Shown here: piece by piece, positions 32,919-41,071 of the stretch
Layout: every line of letters begins with the position of its first letter
Numbering within the stretch: the stretch's first letter is position 1
The notes under the pieces: model-generated
Seen by the model: the letters and a program-made list of their open reading frames with translations, nothing else
Told to the model about the DNA's origin: nothing
Databases searched by the model: none
Program-made: the position numbers and the translations under genes
NCBI RefSeq assembly: GCF_900104175.1
Contig: NZ_FNIX01000028.1
Span: 1-64,000 of the forward strand
Direction: 5' to 3'
DNA: 64,000 nt
DNA from: Lentzea jiangxiensis
GTDB taxonomy: Bacteria; Actinomycetota; Actinomycetes; Mycobacteriales; Pseudonocardiaceae

Positions 32919-34505
32919 TCACGAGGTGCCGGAGATCCTCCAGAACCAGCCGGTCGAGGCGTAGTCGGGCCCGACCGCGCCCTTGCCCCAGAAGTAGTCG
33001 TTGTAGTTGCCCAGCCCACCGGTCGCCGGCAGGTACACGCCCATCGTCGCCCAGCGCACGGACGCGGGCTGCGTGTCGATGCTGGCCTGAGCCCACGCGT
33101 CGCGGACCTTCATCGGCTTGTTCCACCACAGGAACGGCGAGCGCCACATGTAGTGGCCGAACTTGCCGCCGTGGTTGGCGGAGTTGTAGCTGACCGTGGT
33201 GAAGCTGTTGATCTGGTGCAGGCCGCGGAACGCCTGGCCCCAGCGCTGCGCCCAGTTCTGGCCGCCGGTCGAGTCCTCGAGGACGAGGCAGGTGAAGAGG
33301 CTCATCCACTCGACGTCGCCGTTGCCCCAGCGCGCCTCGGTGTTCGAGAGCTTGGTGTCGTTGTGGTTCGAGCAGCCGGTGAAGTAGAAGCCGGTGCCGC
33401 TGCCGTGGCCCTGCCAGTACGTCAGGTCGACGTCGTCGGCCCAGCGCGTGTCCTGGCCGCCCGCGAAGGCCGGGTCCTTGAAGTCGCTCTCCCACGCGTT
33501 CTGGTCGAGCCAGCTGAACGCCTGCGGGATGCCGTGGTTGCCCGCCTCGGTGTTGAACGTGCCGATGTTCGCGGCGGTGTTCGGCAGGCCCGAACAGGTG
33601 CCGGTGCCCTCGCTGCCGACCTGGGTGCCGCCGGCCTCCGCCTCGAACCGCGCTTCGGGGCGCGGGGACTGCGGCGGCTGCGGCACGGGCAGTTCAGCGC
33701 CGACCGCGGCGGGCAGGGTGATGGCCTGCGGGGCACCGCCGTCGGAGTTGCGGCCGGTGCAGCGGAAGGACGGCTCGATCTTGTCGACCCTCTGCTCCAA
33801 CGGCGGTGCGACGTAGACGTAGGAGACGTCGGGCTTCACCTCGGCACCCAGGTACTCGGCGCACAGCTTGGCCCCGTGCGCGAGGTCGTTCACCTTGACC
33901 GTGCCGGCCTCGTCGTAGGTGCGGGCGGCGTGGCTGACCGCCGTCACGCCCTGCGCGTCGAACGAGACGCGGATGTTCGCCCCCTCGCCCTCCAGCGGCA
34001 GGCCGCCGAGCTGGAACGTGTACGACACGCTCGTGTCGAGGTTGGCCGTGAGTGCGTTGCGGCCGTTGGGATCCGCGAGCTCGAACGTCGTGTGCTGCGC
34101 GGTCGGCGTCGCGTTGGCGGGCAGGACGCCGGCGGCGCGGAGCCCCTCCTGCGCGCGCTTGGCGGCCTCTTCGGCGGGGATGGTCCTGATGCGCTTCAAC
34201 GCTTCGGTGTCGAGCGCGGTCTGCGTGGTGGCGTTGCCGTCCTCGTCCGGCCCGCCCTGTCCTTTGTCGACGGTCGGCAGGTACTGGTAGCGCCGCTCGT
34301 CGGCGAACGCCACCGCGCCCGCCTCGGACCTCTGGACGTCCTCGAGGCCGAAGGCCCGTTGCAGCCTCTGGGCCTGTTCCTGGTCGAGACCGGAGCTCGT
34401 CACCCCGTACACGGGCAGTTCCGCGGGGTCGGCGTGCGCGACACCGGCCGCCCCGGCGGCGACGAGGCTGGACAGGGCCAGCACCACCGTCAGCTTGCGT
34501 TGCAT
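32919..34505 (-). CDS. Secreted DUF6345-family protein, possible cysteine peptidase
   Basis: A 528-residue exported protein. The signal peptide ends AHA-DPAEL (cleavage after about residue 25). The N-terminal 260 residues form a beta-rich propeptide-like region. The C-terminal half contains the DUF6345 signature: TYWQGHGSGTGFYFTG (His367), then WMSLFTCLVLED (Cys406). A His in a GHG turn followed about 40 residues later by Cys at the end of a hydrophobic strand is the dyad of clan CD (caspase/gingipain-like) peptidases. Peptidase function is therefore plausible but unproven. The ATG at 34505 has GGAGGGAAG 5 nt upstream. The 154 bp before it hold no recognised element. Confidence 0.78.
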   Translation of the reverse strand: MQRKLTVVLALSSLVAAGAAGVAHADPAELPVYGVTSSGLDQEQAQRLQRAFGLEDVQRSEAGAVAFADERRYQYLPTVDKGQGGPDEDGNATTQTALDTEALKRIRTIPAEEAAKRAQEGLRAAGVLPANATPTAQHTTFELADPNGRNALTANLDTSVSYTFQLGGLPLEGEGANIRVSFDAQGVTAVSHAARTYDEAGTVKVNDLAHGAKLCAEYLGAEVKPDVSYVYVAPPLEQRVDKIEPSFRCTGRNSDGGAPQAITLPAAVGAELPVPQPPQSPRPEARFEAEAGGTQVGSEGTGTCSGLPNTAANIGTFNTEAGNHGIPQAFSWLDQNAWESDFKDPAFAGGQDTRWADDVDLTYWQGHGSGTGFYFTGCSNHNDTKLSNTEARWGNGDVEWMSLFTCLVLEDSTGGQNWAQRWGQAFRGLHQINSFTTVSYNSANHGGKFGHYMWRSPFLWWNKPMKVRDAWAQASIDTQPASVRWATMGVYLPATGGLGNYNDYFWGKGAVGPDYASTGWFWRISGTS

Positions 34506-34659
34506 GTCTCTTCCCTCCCTGGGTGACGGCCGACTGCAGGGGCCGGCCGTCTGACAGGAGGATCCGGCGTTCGCGCTCGTGATACCGGGAGTGGCACGGC
34601 GCCCGGACTCACCACCCGAACGGCCGAAGTTCTGTAACACCCCTGGCGCGGCAACGAAC

Positions 34660-35796
34660 CTAGAGGCGGACAGCTGGGTACTTGATGCCCGCTCCGGTGT
34701 TCAGCACGACCACCTCGTCCCGCGCTCCGAGCCAGCCGGACCGCCGGAGGTCCCGGACGGCGCTGATCGTCGCGGCGCCCTCGGGGCACAGGAAGACGCC
34801 CTCGCGTCGTGCGCACTCGGCCCGGTCGGCCTCGATCTGCTCGTCGGTCACGGCGATCGCGGTGCCGCCGGTCTCCGCGATGGCACGCAGGATGATGAAG
34901 TCGCCCAGCGGTTTCGGCACGTTGATGCCGAACGCGCTGGTGTAGGCGTCGTCCCAGAAGGCCGACTCGGGCCGTCCCCCGTCGAACGCCCGGACGATCG
35001 GCGCACAGCCGGTGGACTGGACGGCGACCAGGCGCGGCAGCTCCCCGTCGATCCAGCCGAGCTCGCGCATCTCCAGGAGCGCCTTGTGGATCCCGATCAG
35101 CCCGACGCCGCCGCCGGTCGGGTAGACGATCACGTCCGGCACGCGCCAGCCGAGCTGCTCGACGATCTCGTACCCCATCGTCTTCTTGCCCTCGATGCGA
35201 TACGGCTCCCTCAGCGTCGACGCGTCGAAGAGGTCGACGTCCGCGATCGCCTTGCCGGCGTCGGCGATGGTGCCCGGCACGATCCGCAGCTCGGCACCGC
35301 TCGCCTCGACCTCCTCGCGGGTGATCAGCGGGGCGTCCTCGGGCATCGCGATGACGCTGCGCAGGCCCGCGCGGGCCGCGTACAGGGCCCAGGCGGCGCC
35401 CGCGTTGCCGTTGGTCGGCATCTTGATGCCCTCGATGCCGAGCTCCCTGGCCCGCGCCACGCCGACGGCCGCGCCCCGTGCCTTGAACGAGCCGGTCGGG
35501 ACGAGCGACTCGTCCTTCATGAGGATCTTCGCGTCCAGCTCCCGGCTCAGCGCGGGCAGCGGCACGAGCGGCGTCATGCCCTCGCCGAGGCTGAACGCGG
35601 GGTCGGGGTCGCGGACCGGGAGGACGTCGCGGTAGCGCCAGAGGCTGTTGTCGTCGTTCGGCCGCCGCACGCGAGTGAGGTCGTAGCGGGCCAGCAACGG
35701 CGAGGCGCACTCGTGGCAGAGGTTCTGGACGGCGTCCGCGTCGTGTTCGCGGCCGCAACGTGCGCATTCGAGGTGCGAGAGCATGGCCTCATGCAT
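34660..35796 (-). CDS. thrC: Threonine synthase-like PLP enzyme with N-terminal zinc ribbon
   Basis: A 378-residue fold-type II PLP enzyme that would convert O-phosphohomoserine to threonine, or act as a related lyase. The N-terminal zinc ribbon has the pattern CARCG and CHECA. The catalytic Lys is in PTGSFKARGA, the glycine-rich phosphate loop in YPTGGGVGLIG, and MPTNGNAGAAWALYAARAG is the characteristic cofactor-asparagine segment. Such zinc-ribbon forms are often a second thrC in actinomycetes, so the exact substrate is uncertain. The first ATG (35796) is only 5 nt from the 3' end of rnpB; an ATG at 35784 is an alternative. Confidence 0.84.
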   Translation of the reverse strand: MHEAMLSHLECARCGREHDADAVQNLCHECASPLLARYDLTRVRRPNDDNSLWRYRDVLPVRDPDPAFSLGEGMTPLVPLPALSRELDAKILMKDESLVPTGSFKARGAAVGVARARELGIEGIKMPTNGNAGAAWALYAARAGLRSVIAMPEDAPLITREEVEASGAELRIVPGTIADAGKAIADVDLFDASTLREPYRIEGKKTMGYEIVEQLGWRVPDVIVYPTGGGVGLIGIHKALLEMRELGWIDGELPRLVAVQSTGCAPIVRAFDGGRPESAFWDDAYTSAFGINVPKPLGDFIILRAIAETGGTAIAVTDEQIEADRAECARREGVFLCPEGAATISAVRDLRRSGWLGARDEVVVLNTGAGIKYPAVRL

Positions 35797-35801
35797 ACAG
35801 G

Positions 35802-36200
35802 CGGATGAGCCGGCATGTAAGCCGGATCCTGTTCGTGGGACCGAGGTCCCAGTCGGCGGCCATCCATCTGGGCCTGCCGTCGCCGGCAGGCTCTAGCGGC
35901 CTACCCGCGAGCATCGGGCGGGCAGCCCTCGAACGCTCGCGCAGGCACCTTCGCTTTCGCTCCGGCGCCCCTCTTGGCCTTGCTCCGGGTGGGGTTTACC
36001 TAGCCGCCCCAGTCACCTGGGGCGCTGGTGGTCTCTTACACCACCGTTTCACCCTTACCCCGGCTGACGCCGAGGCGGTCTGTTCTCTGTGGCACTGTCC
36101 CGAGGGTCACCCCTGGTTGCCGTTAACAACCACCCTGCCCTGTGGAGTCCGGACTTTCCTCGACGCTCGCGCGCCGCGGCCGCCCTGCCGACTCATCCGC
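35802..36200 (-). ncRNA. rnpB: RNase P RNA, type A
   Basis: The catalytic RNA of RNase P, which matures tRNA 5' ends. Minus-strand hallmarks are GAGGAAAGTCCGGACTCC (CR I), ACAGAGAACAGACCGCC, and the closing P1 helix formed by GGATGAGTCGGC at the 5' end and GCCGGCTCATCC at the 3' end. The length of about 399 nt is typical for actinobacteria. A minus-strand -10 TATCCT (36207-36212) predicts transcription starting at 36200, exactly at the start of helix P1. Confidence 0.95.
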
Positions 36201-36206
36201 ACCCCG

Positions 36207-36212
36207 AGGATA
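36207..36212 (-). promoter_or_regulatory. rnpB -10 element
   Basis: TATCCT on the minus strand ends 6 nt before the predicted 5' end of rnpB. A weak TGGACA lies about 20 nt upstream as a possible -35. Confidence 0.55.
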
Positions 36213-36367
36213 TCCCAGCCGCTGGAACCGCTTGTCCACCGGTGCGGACGTTGGTTGACTTCGCCCATGACACGACGTCGCCACGTCGACCACGGCCGCG
36301 TGGCAGCAAGCCTGTGTTGCCTCCGCTGAGTGCGTTCTCACCGTCCGCGACCTCAGGGAGCCCCGTC

Positions 36368-36889
36368 ATGTCCGATCTGCTGATCATCTCCGGCGCGCCG
36401 TCCCACTCCGCGCCCACCGGCGTCGTCGTGGCGCACGTGGCCGACGTGCTGCGGGCCGCCGGACACCGCGTCACCCTGCTCGACGTGCGCTCGCTGCCCA
36501 CGTTGTCGCTGCTCACCGAGGACCTGCGGGACCCGGAGATCGCCTCCGCGGTCAGCAGCGTGCTGGCGGCGGACGGCGTGGTGGTCGCCTCCCCCGTCTA
36601 CCGCGCCGCCTACAGCGGTCTGGTCAAGGCGTTGCTCGACCTGCTGCCCAAGAAAGCCCTGCGCGGCCGGGCCGTGCTGCCGCTCGCGACAGGCGGCAGC
36701 CAGGGCTTCCTCGTCGCGATGGACTACGCCCTGCACCCGTTGCTCGCCGCGAAGGGCGCCGACCAGGTCGTGCGCGGCGAGTTCGTGCTGGACCAGAACG
36801 TGGGCACCCCCGCGGCCTCGGCGGCTCTGGACGCGGCGGCGGACCGCTTCACCACGGCCCTGACCCCGCGCCTGCGCCGCGTCAGCTGA
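36368..36889 (+). CDS. NADPH-dependent FMN reductase (SsuE/MsuE-like flavoprotein)
   Basis: A 173-residue flavodoxin-fold reductase. The phosphate-binding loop SGAPSHSAPTGVVV follows the first strand, SPVYRAAYSGLVKALLDLLP is the typical NAD(P)H:FMN reductase segment, and LPLATGGSQG the second FMN-contacting loop. Relatives supply reduced FMN to sulfonate monooxygenases, but no ssu genes are adjacent. ATG at 36368 follows AGGGAG by 8 nt. The frame is open further upstream, but that part is antisense to rnpB. It converges on the RNase H gene, overlapping it by 8 bp. Confidence 0.88.
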   Translation: MSDLLIISGAPSHSAPTGVVVAHVADVLRAAGHRVTLLDVRSLPTLSLLTEDLRDPEIASAVSSVLAADGVVVASPVYRAAYSGLVKALLDLLPKKALRGRAVLPLATGGSQGFLVAMDYALHPLLAAKGADQVVRGEFVLDQNVGTPAASAALDAAADRFTTALTPRLRRVS

Positions 36890-38000
36890 GGTGCGAGGTG
36901 TCGTTGACCAGCTTCACCGAGGCGTGCCCGTCGGCGTAGAACTCGGCGATCGACACGCCCGTCAGGTCGAGGTGCATCCGGAACAGGAACTGCGGCCCGA
37001 CGTCCAGCGCCTGGCGGAGCAGCGTCTTGATCGGCGTGACGTGGCTGACGACCACAATCGTCTTGCCGCCGTACTTCGCGATGATGTCCGCCCGGGCCTT
37101 CCTGACCCGCGCGTGCACCTCGTCGAAGCTCTCCCCGTTCGGCGGCTTCACGCTCGTGTCGCCCAGCCACCTGCGGTGCACCTCGGGGTCCTGCTCGCTC
37201 GCCTCGGCGAACGTCAGCCCCTCCCAGGTGCCGAAGTCGGTCTCGATCAACCCCTGGTGGGTGACGACCTCGAGGCCGACCTCGTCCGCGAGCTTCCGCG
37301 CGGTCTGCTGGGCCCGCTGCAGCGGCGACGAGATGACCGCCGCGATGCCGTCCAGTGTGGACAACCTCTTCGCGGCCTTCTCCGCCTGCTCCAGCCCGAG
37401 CTCCGTGAGCGGGTGGTCACCCCGACCGCTGTAGCGGCGGTCGACCGACAACTTCGTCTGCCCGTGCCGCAGGAGGATCAGCCGTGTGGGCTCCCCCACA
37501 GCGCCGCTCCAGTGCGGCTGCCGGGCACCCTCGGCCTTCTCGGACTTCTCAGTCCTGCCGGACTTCTCAGTTTTCCCGGACTTCTCGGTCTTCCCGGTCT
37601 TCTCGTCGTCCATGGCCTCGTTCGCGAGCCGGTCGGCCTGCTTGTTGCGCTCGCGGGGGATCCACTCGTACGTGACCGCCTTGAACCCTTGGGCGAGTGC
37701 TTGAGCTTCCTTCGCGAGAGGCTGCATCGAGGGGTGCTTGATCTTCCACCGCCCGGACATCTGCTCGACGACCAGCTTCGAGTCCATCCGCACCGCGACC
37801 GTCTCGGCGTCGAGCTCCCCGGCGGCCCTCAGCCCGGCGATCAACCCCTGGTACTCGGCCACGTTGTTGGTGGCGACCCCGATGAACCCCTTGCGCTCGG
37901 CCAGCGTCTCGCCGCTTCGAACGTCCCTGACCACGGCCCCGTAACCAGCAGGCCCGGGGTTGCCCCGTGACCCGCCGTCGGCCTCGACGATGACCTTCAC
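36882..38000 (-). CDS. Bifunctional RNase HI / histidine phosphatase (Rv2228c-like)
   Basis: A 372-residue two-domain protein. Residues 1-128 are RNase HI, which removes RNA from RNA-DNA hybrids, with the full catalytic set Asp8, Glu49, Asp73 and Asp123. Residues 172-372 are a CobC/phosphoglycerate-mutase-type acid phosphatase with LLRHG (His179) and VVSHVTPIK; in the mycobacterial homologue it has alpha-ribazole phosphatase activity. The linker (about 130-160) consists of near-perfect KTEKSG repeats. GTG at 38000 has a minus-strand -10 TACGAT (38008-38013) 7 nt away, so the message is likely leaderless. Confidence 0.94.
   Translation of the reverse strand: MKVIVEADGGSRGNPGPAGYGAVVRDVRSGETLAERKGFIGVATNNVAEYQGLIAGLRAAGELDAETVAVRMDSKLVVEQMSGRWKIKHPSMQPLAKEAQALAQGFKAVTYEWIPRERNKQADRLANEAMDDEKTGKTEKSGKTEKSGRTEKSEKAEGARQPHWSGAVGEPTRLILLRHGQTKLSVDRRYSGRGDHPLTELGLEQAEKAAKRLSTLDGIAAVISSPLQRAQQTARKLADEVGLEVVTHQGLIETDFGTWEGLTFAEASEQDPEVHRRWLGDTSVKPPNGESFDEVHARVRKARADIIAKYGGKTIVVVSHVTPIKTLLRQALDVGPQFLFRMHLDLTGVSIAEFYADGHASVKLVNDTSHLS
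37542..37598. repeat. 18-bp coding repeat (KTEKSG linker)
   Basis: Three to four tandem near-copies of an 18-bp unit encode KTGKTEKSGKTEKSGRTEKS, the charged linker between the RNase HI and phosphatase domains. The copies differ by a few third-position changes. Confidence 0.8.
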
Positions 38001-38060
38001 GGGGCCGATCGTAACCCCGCGTTCAGACCCCTCCCGGCACCCTGTATCCTGTTCACATCG

Positions 38061-38143
38061 GTCTGGGTGGCGGAATGGCAGACGCGCTAGCTTGAGGTGC
38101 TAGTCCCCGCAAGGGGGTGGGGGTTCAAGTCCCCCCTCGGACA
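38061..38143 (+). tRNA. tRNA-Leu (anticodon GAG)
   Basis: An 83-nt tRNA. The acceptor arm GTCTGGG pairs with CTCGGAC, with discriminator A at 38143. The anticodon stem CTAGC/GCTAG encloses loop TTGAGGT, giving GAG, which reads CUC leucine codons. The variable arm is long (CCCCGCAAGGGG) as in class II tRNAs, and the T arm GGGGGTTCAAGTCCCCC is intact. The CCA end is not encoded. Confidence 0.97.
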
Positions 38144-38148
38144 CAGAT

Positions 38149-38178
38149 GAAGGGCTCGTCCTGCGGGACGGGCCCTTC
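38149..38178. terminator. Hairpin after tRNA-Leu
   Basis: GAAGGGCTCGTCC and GGACGGGCCCTTC form a 13-bp stem with a 4-nt loop and one G-T pair, 5 nt after the tRNA. The weak T content after it makes the terminator call moderate. Confidence 0.6.
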
Positions 38179-38238
38179 TGCATTGCCGCTACACGAAGCC
38201 TCGGTAACCCCGCCTCGCCGGACACCGATGATCTGGGC

Positions 38239-39441
38239 ATGCGCGCAACAGACGACGTCGGCGTCGTGCTCAACGCCGAGTTCGAGATCGAGCCGGACGG
38301 CGACCACCTGGCGTTGGTCATGAGGAGCGCGGGCGGCAAGGTCAACGGAAGTCCGCACGGCCGCAACCACCAGTACAACCTCGCCCTGGAGCTCCTGCTC
38401 CGCCGCCTTCGCGAGCGCGGCGCGGCACTGGAGAACGGTGTCGTGGACTCCGCCCAGGTCAAGCACCTGCCCGAGGCGGAACGCACCATCGTCGCCTCAC
38501 GGGTCGTCCTGGCCGCGACGCCCGACATCGGGGCGTTGCGCAAGGAACTGGGCCGCGCGCAGGGCAAGATCGGCCAAAGCGGCGACGGCAACGCCACCAA
38601 GCAGATCCGGCTCAGGTTGCGGGTGCCCGGCTACGCCGCCGACGACGCCGACCGCCTGGCCGCGGACCTGGCGAAACCCGCCAACCGAGGCAAGGCACCG
38701 GACGCGCTGGCCCTGCTGCGCTCCCTCATCGGCGATCCCATCGAGACGGTGACCGGCAACACGAACACCATCGTCGAGGTCGAGCACAAGCGCGTGAAGG
38801 TGACTACCGAACGGTCGCCTCAGGGGCAGTGGGTCGACGTTCTCGATGTCGAGGCCGGTCTGGAAAAGCTGTACGCCCAGGGGTCCGTGCTCGTGAACGT
38901 CGACGAGCTCGGTCACCGCTCCGCGTTCGTAGGCGCCGTGCTGGCGACCATCCCCGGAACGGTCGTCACCCTCCGACCCGCCGTCGTGACGTTGCACGAC
39001 CCGGAGTTCCCGGTGCGCATCCGGAAGTTCGCCGTGCTCGACGGGACCGCACAGGTCACGACCCGCAAGGAGCAGAGGGAACTGCGCAGGCTGCTGCTCG
39101 GCGGCCGGACCTCCGCACCCTGCGATCTGTGCGGACACGACTACCCGGAGGAGTTCCTGGTCGCGGCGCACATCAAGAGGCGGTCGTTGTGCACCGACGA
39201 CGAGCGCAACGACCTGACCAACGTGGCGATGCTGGCCTGCAGGTTGGGTTGCGACAGCCTGTTCGAGTCCGGTCACGTCACCGTGGACGACACCGGTCGC
39301 GTTCTCGCCCGGTTCGAGGACGGATTCGGCGGCCGGCTGCGCGATCACCTGAGCGAGCTGCACGGCCGTCGTTGCGGGGCACATCGCACCGGTTCCCGGC
39401 AGTACTTCACGTGGCACCGCGACAACGTCTACCGCGGTTAG
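38239..39441 (+). CDS. HNH endonuclease, probable modification-dependent restriction type
   Basis: A 400-residue protein. The C-terminal part (about 295-350) is an HNH nuclease with CDLCG, AAHIKRR (catalytic His) and TNVAMLACRLGCDSLFESG. The N-terminal 100 residues contain GRNHQYNLALELLLRRL and DSAQVKHLPEAER. I recall this pattern from N-domains fused to McrA-like HNH enzymes that cut modified DNA. A mid-section with KVTTERSPQGQWVDV lies between. The place directly after a tRNA gene is typical of acquired defence genes, though no integrase or att repeat was found. A GATGAT hexamer (38227-38232) stands 6 nt before the ATG. Confidence 0.8.
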   Translation: MRATDDVGVVLNAEFEIEPDGDHLALVMRSAGGKVNGSPHGRNHQYNLALELLLRRLRERGAALENGVVDSAQVKHLPEAERTIVASRVVLAATPDIGALRKELGRAQGKIGQSGDGNATKQIRLRLRVPGYAADDADRLAADLAKPANRGKAPDALALLRSLIGDPIETVTGNTNTIVEVEHKRVKVTTERSPQGQWVDVLDVEAGLEKLYAQGSVLVNVDELGHRSAFVGAVLATIPGTVVTLRPAVVTLHDPEFPVRIRKFAVLDGTAQVTTRKEQRELRRLLLGGRTSAPCDLCGHDYPEEFLVAAHIKRRSLCTDDERNDLTNVAMLACRLGCDSLFESGHVTVDDTGRVLARFEDGFGGRLRDHLSELHGRRCGAHRTGSRQYFTWHRDNVYRG

Positions 39442-39470
39442 CGACGAGGGCCTTGTCGTGCAGGGAACAA

Positions 39471-39496
39471 AAGGGCCGCCCGGCTGGGCGGCCCTT
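39471..39496. terminator. Strong terminator between HNH and zinc-ribbon genes
   Basis: A perfect 11-bp stem (AAGGGCCGCCC/GGGCGGCCCTT) with loop GGCT lies in the 71-bp convergent gap. On the minus strand it is followed by TTTTGTT, giving a classical intrinsic terminator for the cobC-nif3-zinc ribbon operon. It may also stop HNH transcripts. Confidence 0.85.
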
Positions 39497-39512
39497 CACG
39501 CGAAGCCCGGCT

Positions 39513-40250
39513 CTACAGGCCCGACTCCGAGGTGCGGACCAGGATCGCTCCGCACTCCTCGCAGCGCACGACCTCGTCGGCCGCCGCCTCCTTGACCTTC
39601 GAGACGGCGCTGCGGTCCAGCTCGATGCGGCACGCGCCGCAGCGGCGGGACTGGATGAGGGCCGCGCCGATGCCCCGCTGCTCGCGCTGGCGGTCGTAGG
39701 CCTTCAGCAGGTCGTCCGGGAAGCCCTTGGCCATCACCGAGCGGTCTGCGGTGCGGCGGGTTTCGGTGGCCTCCAGGTCGGCCAGGGCGGCGTCGCGGCG
39801 GCCCTGGGCGTCTTGGAGCCTCTCGCCCGCCTTGTCGAGTTCCACGCGGGCGAAGGAGGCGTCGGCTTCCACCGCCTCGCGGCGTTCCATGAGCTCCAGG
39901 AGGTCGTCCTCGAGGATGCCCTGGCGGCGCTGGAGGGTGGCGAGCTCGTGTTCGAGGTCGGTGAGCTGCTTGGCGCCGACGGAGCCGGACTGCATCAGCT
40001 TGCGGTCGCGCTCGCCGCGGGCGCGGACCTGGTCGATCTCGGTCTCCTGGCGCTTCACGTCGCGGTCGAGGTCGCCCAGGGTCGTCTCGACGGCCACCAG
40101 TGCGTCCTGCTTGGCGCGCATGAGCTGCTCGGCCTCGGCGATCTCCGCGATCTCCGGCAGCGTGCGGCGACGGTGGGTCACACGCGCCAGTTCGGCGTCG
40201 ACCTGGGCCAGGTCGAGCAGCCTGCGCTGCACTGCGGGATCGGCTTTCAC
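39513..40250 (-). CDS. Coiled-coil zinc-ribbon protein (Rv2229c-like, CT398 family)
   Basis: A 245-residue protein. Residues 1-180 form a long helical hairpin (LDLAQVDAELARVTHRRR to LEATETRRTADRS). The C-terminus is a zinc ribbon with CGAC near 205 and CEEC near 228. Structural work on relatives suggests a nucleic-acid or protein-scaffold role, but no activity is established. GTG at 40250 is chosen because AGGAGG lies 6 nt upstream. It overlaps the stop of the Nif3-like gene by 4 nt (GTGA). Confidence 0.9.
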   Translation of the reverse strand: MKADPAVQRRLLDLAQVDAELARVTHRRRTLPEIAEIAEAEQLMRAKQDALVAVETTLGDLDRDVKRQETEIDQVRARGERDRKLMQSGSVGAKQLTDLEHELATLQRRQGILEDDLLELMERREAVEADASFARVELDKAGERLQDAQGRRDAALADLEATETRRTADRSVMAKGFPDDLLKAYDRQREQRGIGAALIQSRRCGACRIELDRSAVSKVKEAAADEVVRCEECGAILVRTSESGL

Positions 40251-41071
40251 GCATGTCCTCCTGCTGCTGTGCTCGACGCGCCGACGGTCCACGGGTCGGT
40301 CCGGCGGGTGGAGACGAGTACGTCGACCCTACCGCCGACGGCCGCGCGCAGGATCTCGGCCGCCTGCTCGCACCACGGCCACTCACTGGCCCAGTGCGCC
40401 ACGTCGACCAGCGCGGGGCCGCCGGACTCGACGTGCTCCAGGGCGGGGTGGTGCCGCAGGTCGGCCGTCACGTACGCGTCGACGCCTGCTCGCTTGACCG
40501 TCTCCAGGAAGCTGTCGCCCGCTCCGCCGCACACGGCGACGCGCTTGACCAGCCTGTTCGGGTCGCCCGCGGCGCGCACGCCCTGCACCGTGGCGGGCAG
40601 GGCGCCGGCCACGCGCCGGGTGAAGGCGCTCAGCGGTTCGGCCTCGGGCAGCTCACCGATGCGGCCGAGGCCGGTGCCGTCGGGTTCGGCCGGTTCGAGC
40701 GGGCCGGTGACGGTGAGGCCGATGGCCCGCGCCAGCGCGTCCGACACGCCCGGCAGCGCGCTGTCGGCGTTGGTGTGCGCGCAGTACAGGGCAGCGCCGT
40801 TGCGGATGAGCTTGTGCACCAACGCGCCCTTGGGGTCGTCGGCGGGAACACCGTTGACCCCGCGCAGGAGCAACGGGTGGTGCGCGACCACGAGCTGCGC
40901 GCCGACCTCGACCGCCTCGTCCACAATGGACGAAGCGGGGTCGACGCAGACCAGCACCCTGGTGACGTCCTCGGCAGGGTCACCGCAGACCAGGCCCACC
41001 GCGTCCCACTTCTCCGCGGTCTTCGGCGGATACGCGGACTCCAGGACCGCGATCACGTCGGCGAGCTTCAC
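40247..41071 (-). CDS. Nif3-like dinuclear metal-centre hexameric protein (YbgI family)
   Basis: A 274-residue protein of the NIF3/DUF34 family, ring-forming cytosolic proteins with a two-metal site of uncertain function. Key elements are EKWDAVGLVCGDP near the start, VVAHHPLLLRG with the metal-binding His pair, AALYCAHTNADSALPG, and the C-terminal TADLRHHPALEHVESG. The GTG start at 41071 overlaps the preceding aminotransferase stop by 4 nt, and the gene is coupled to the zinc-ribbon gene in the same way, so the three form one translationally coupled operon. Confidence 0.93.
   Translation of the reverse strand: MKLADVIAVLESAYPPKTAEKWDAVGLVCGDPAEDVTRVLVCVDPASSIVDEAVEVGAQLVVAHHPLLLRGVNGVPADDPKGALVHKLIRNGAALYCAHTNADSALPGVSDALARAIGLTVTGPLEPAEPDGTGLGRIGELPEAEPLSAFTRRVAGALPATVQGVRAAGDPNRLVKRVAVCGGAGDSFLETVKRAGVDAYVTADLRHHPALEHVESGGPALVDVAHWASEWPWCEQAAEILRAAVGGRVDVLVSTRRTDPWTVGASSTAAGGHA

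Noticed and set aside
36213..36367. Riboswitch upstream of the FMN reductase gene
   Set aside because: No FMN, SAM or other conserved riboswitch core was found; the interval is covered by the rnpB promoter and a short leader.
38061..38240. Integration (att) site at tRNA-Leu
   Set aside because: No second copy of the tRNA 3' end was noticed in the window and there is no integrase gene.
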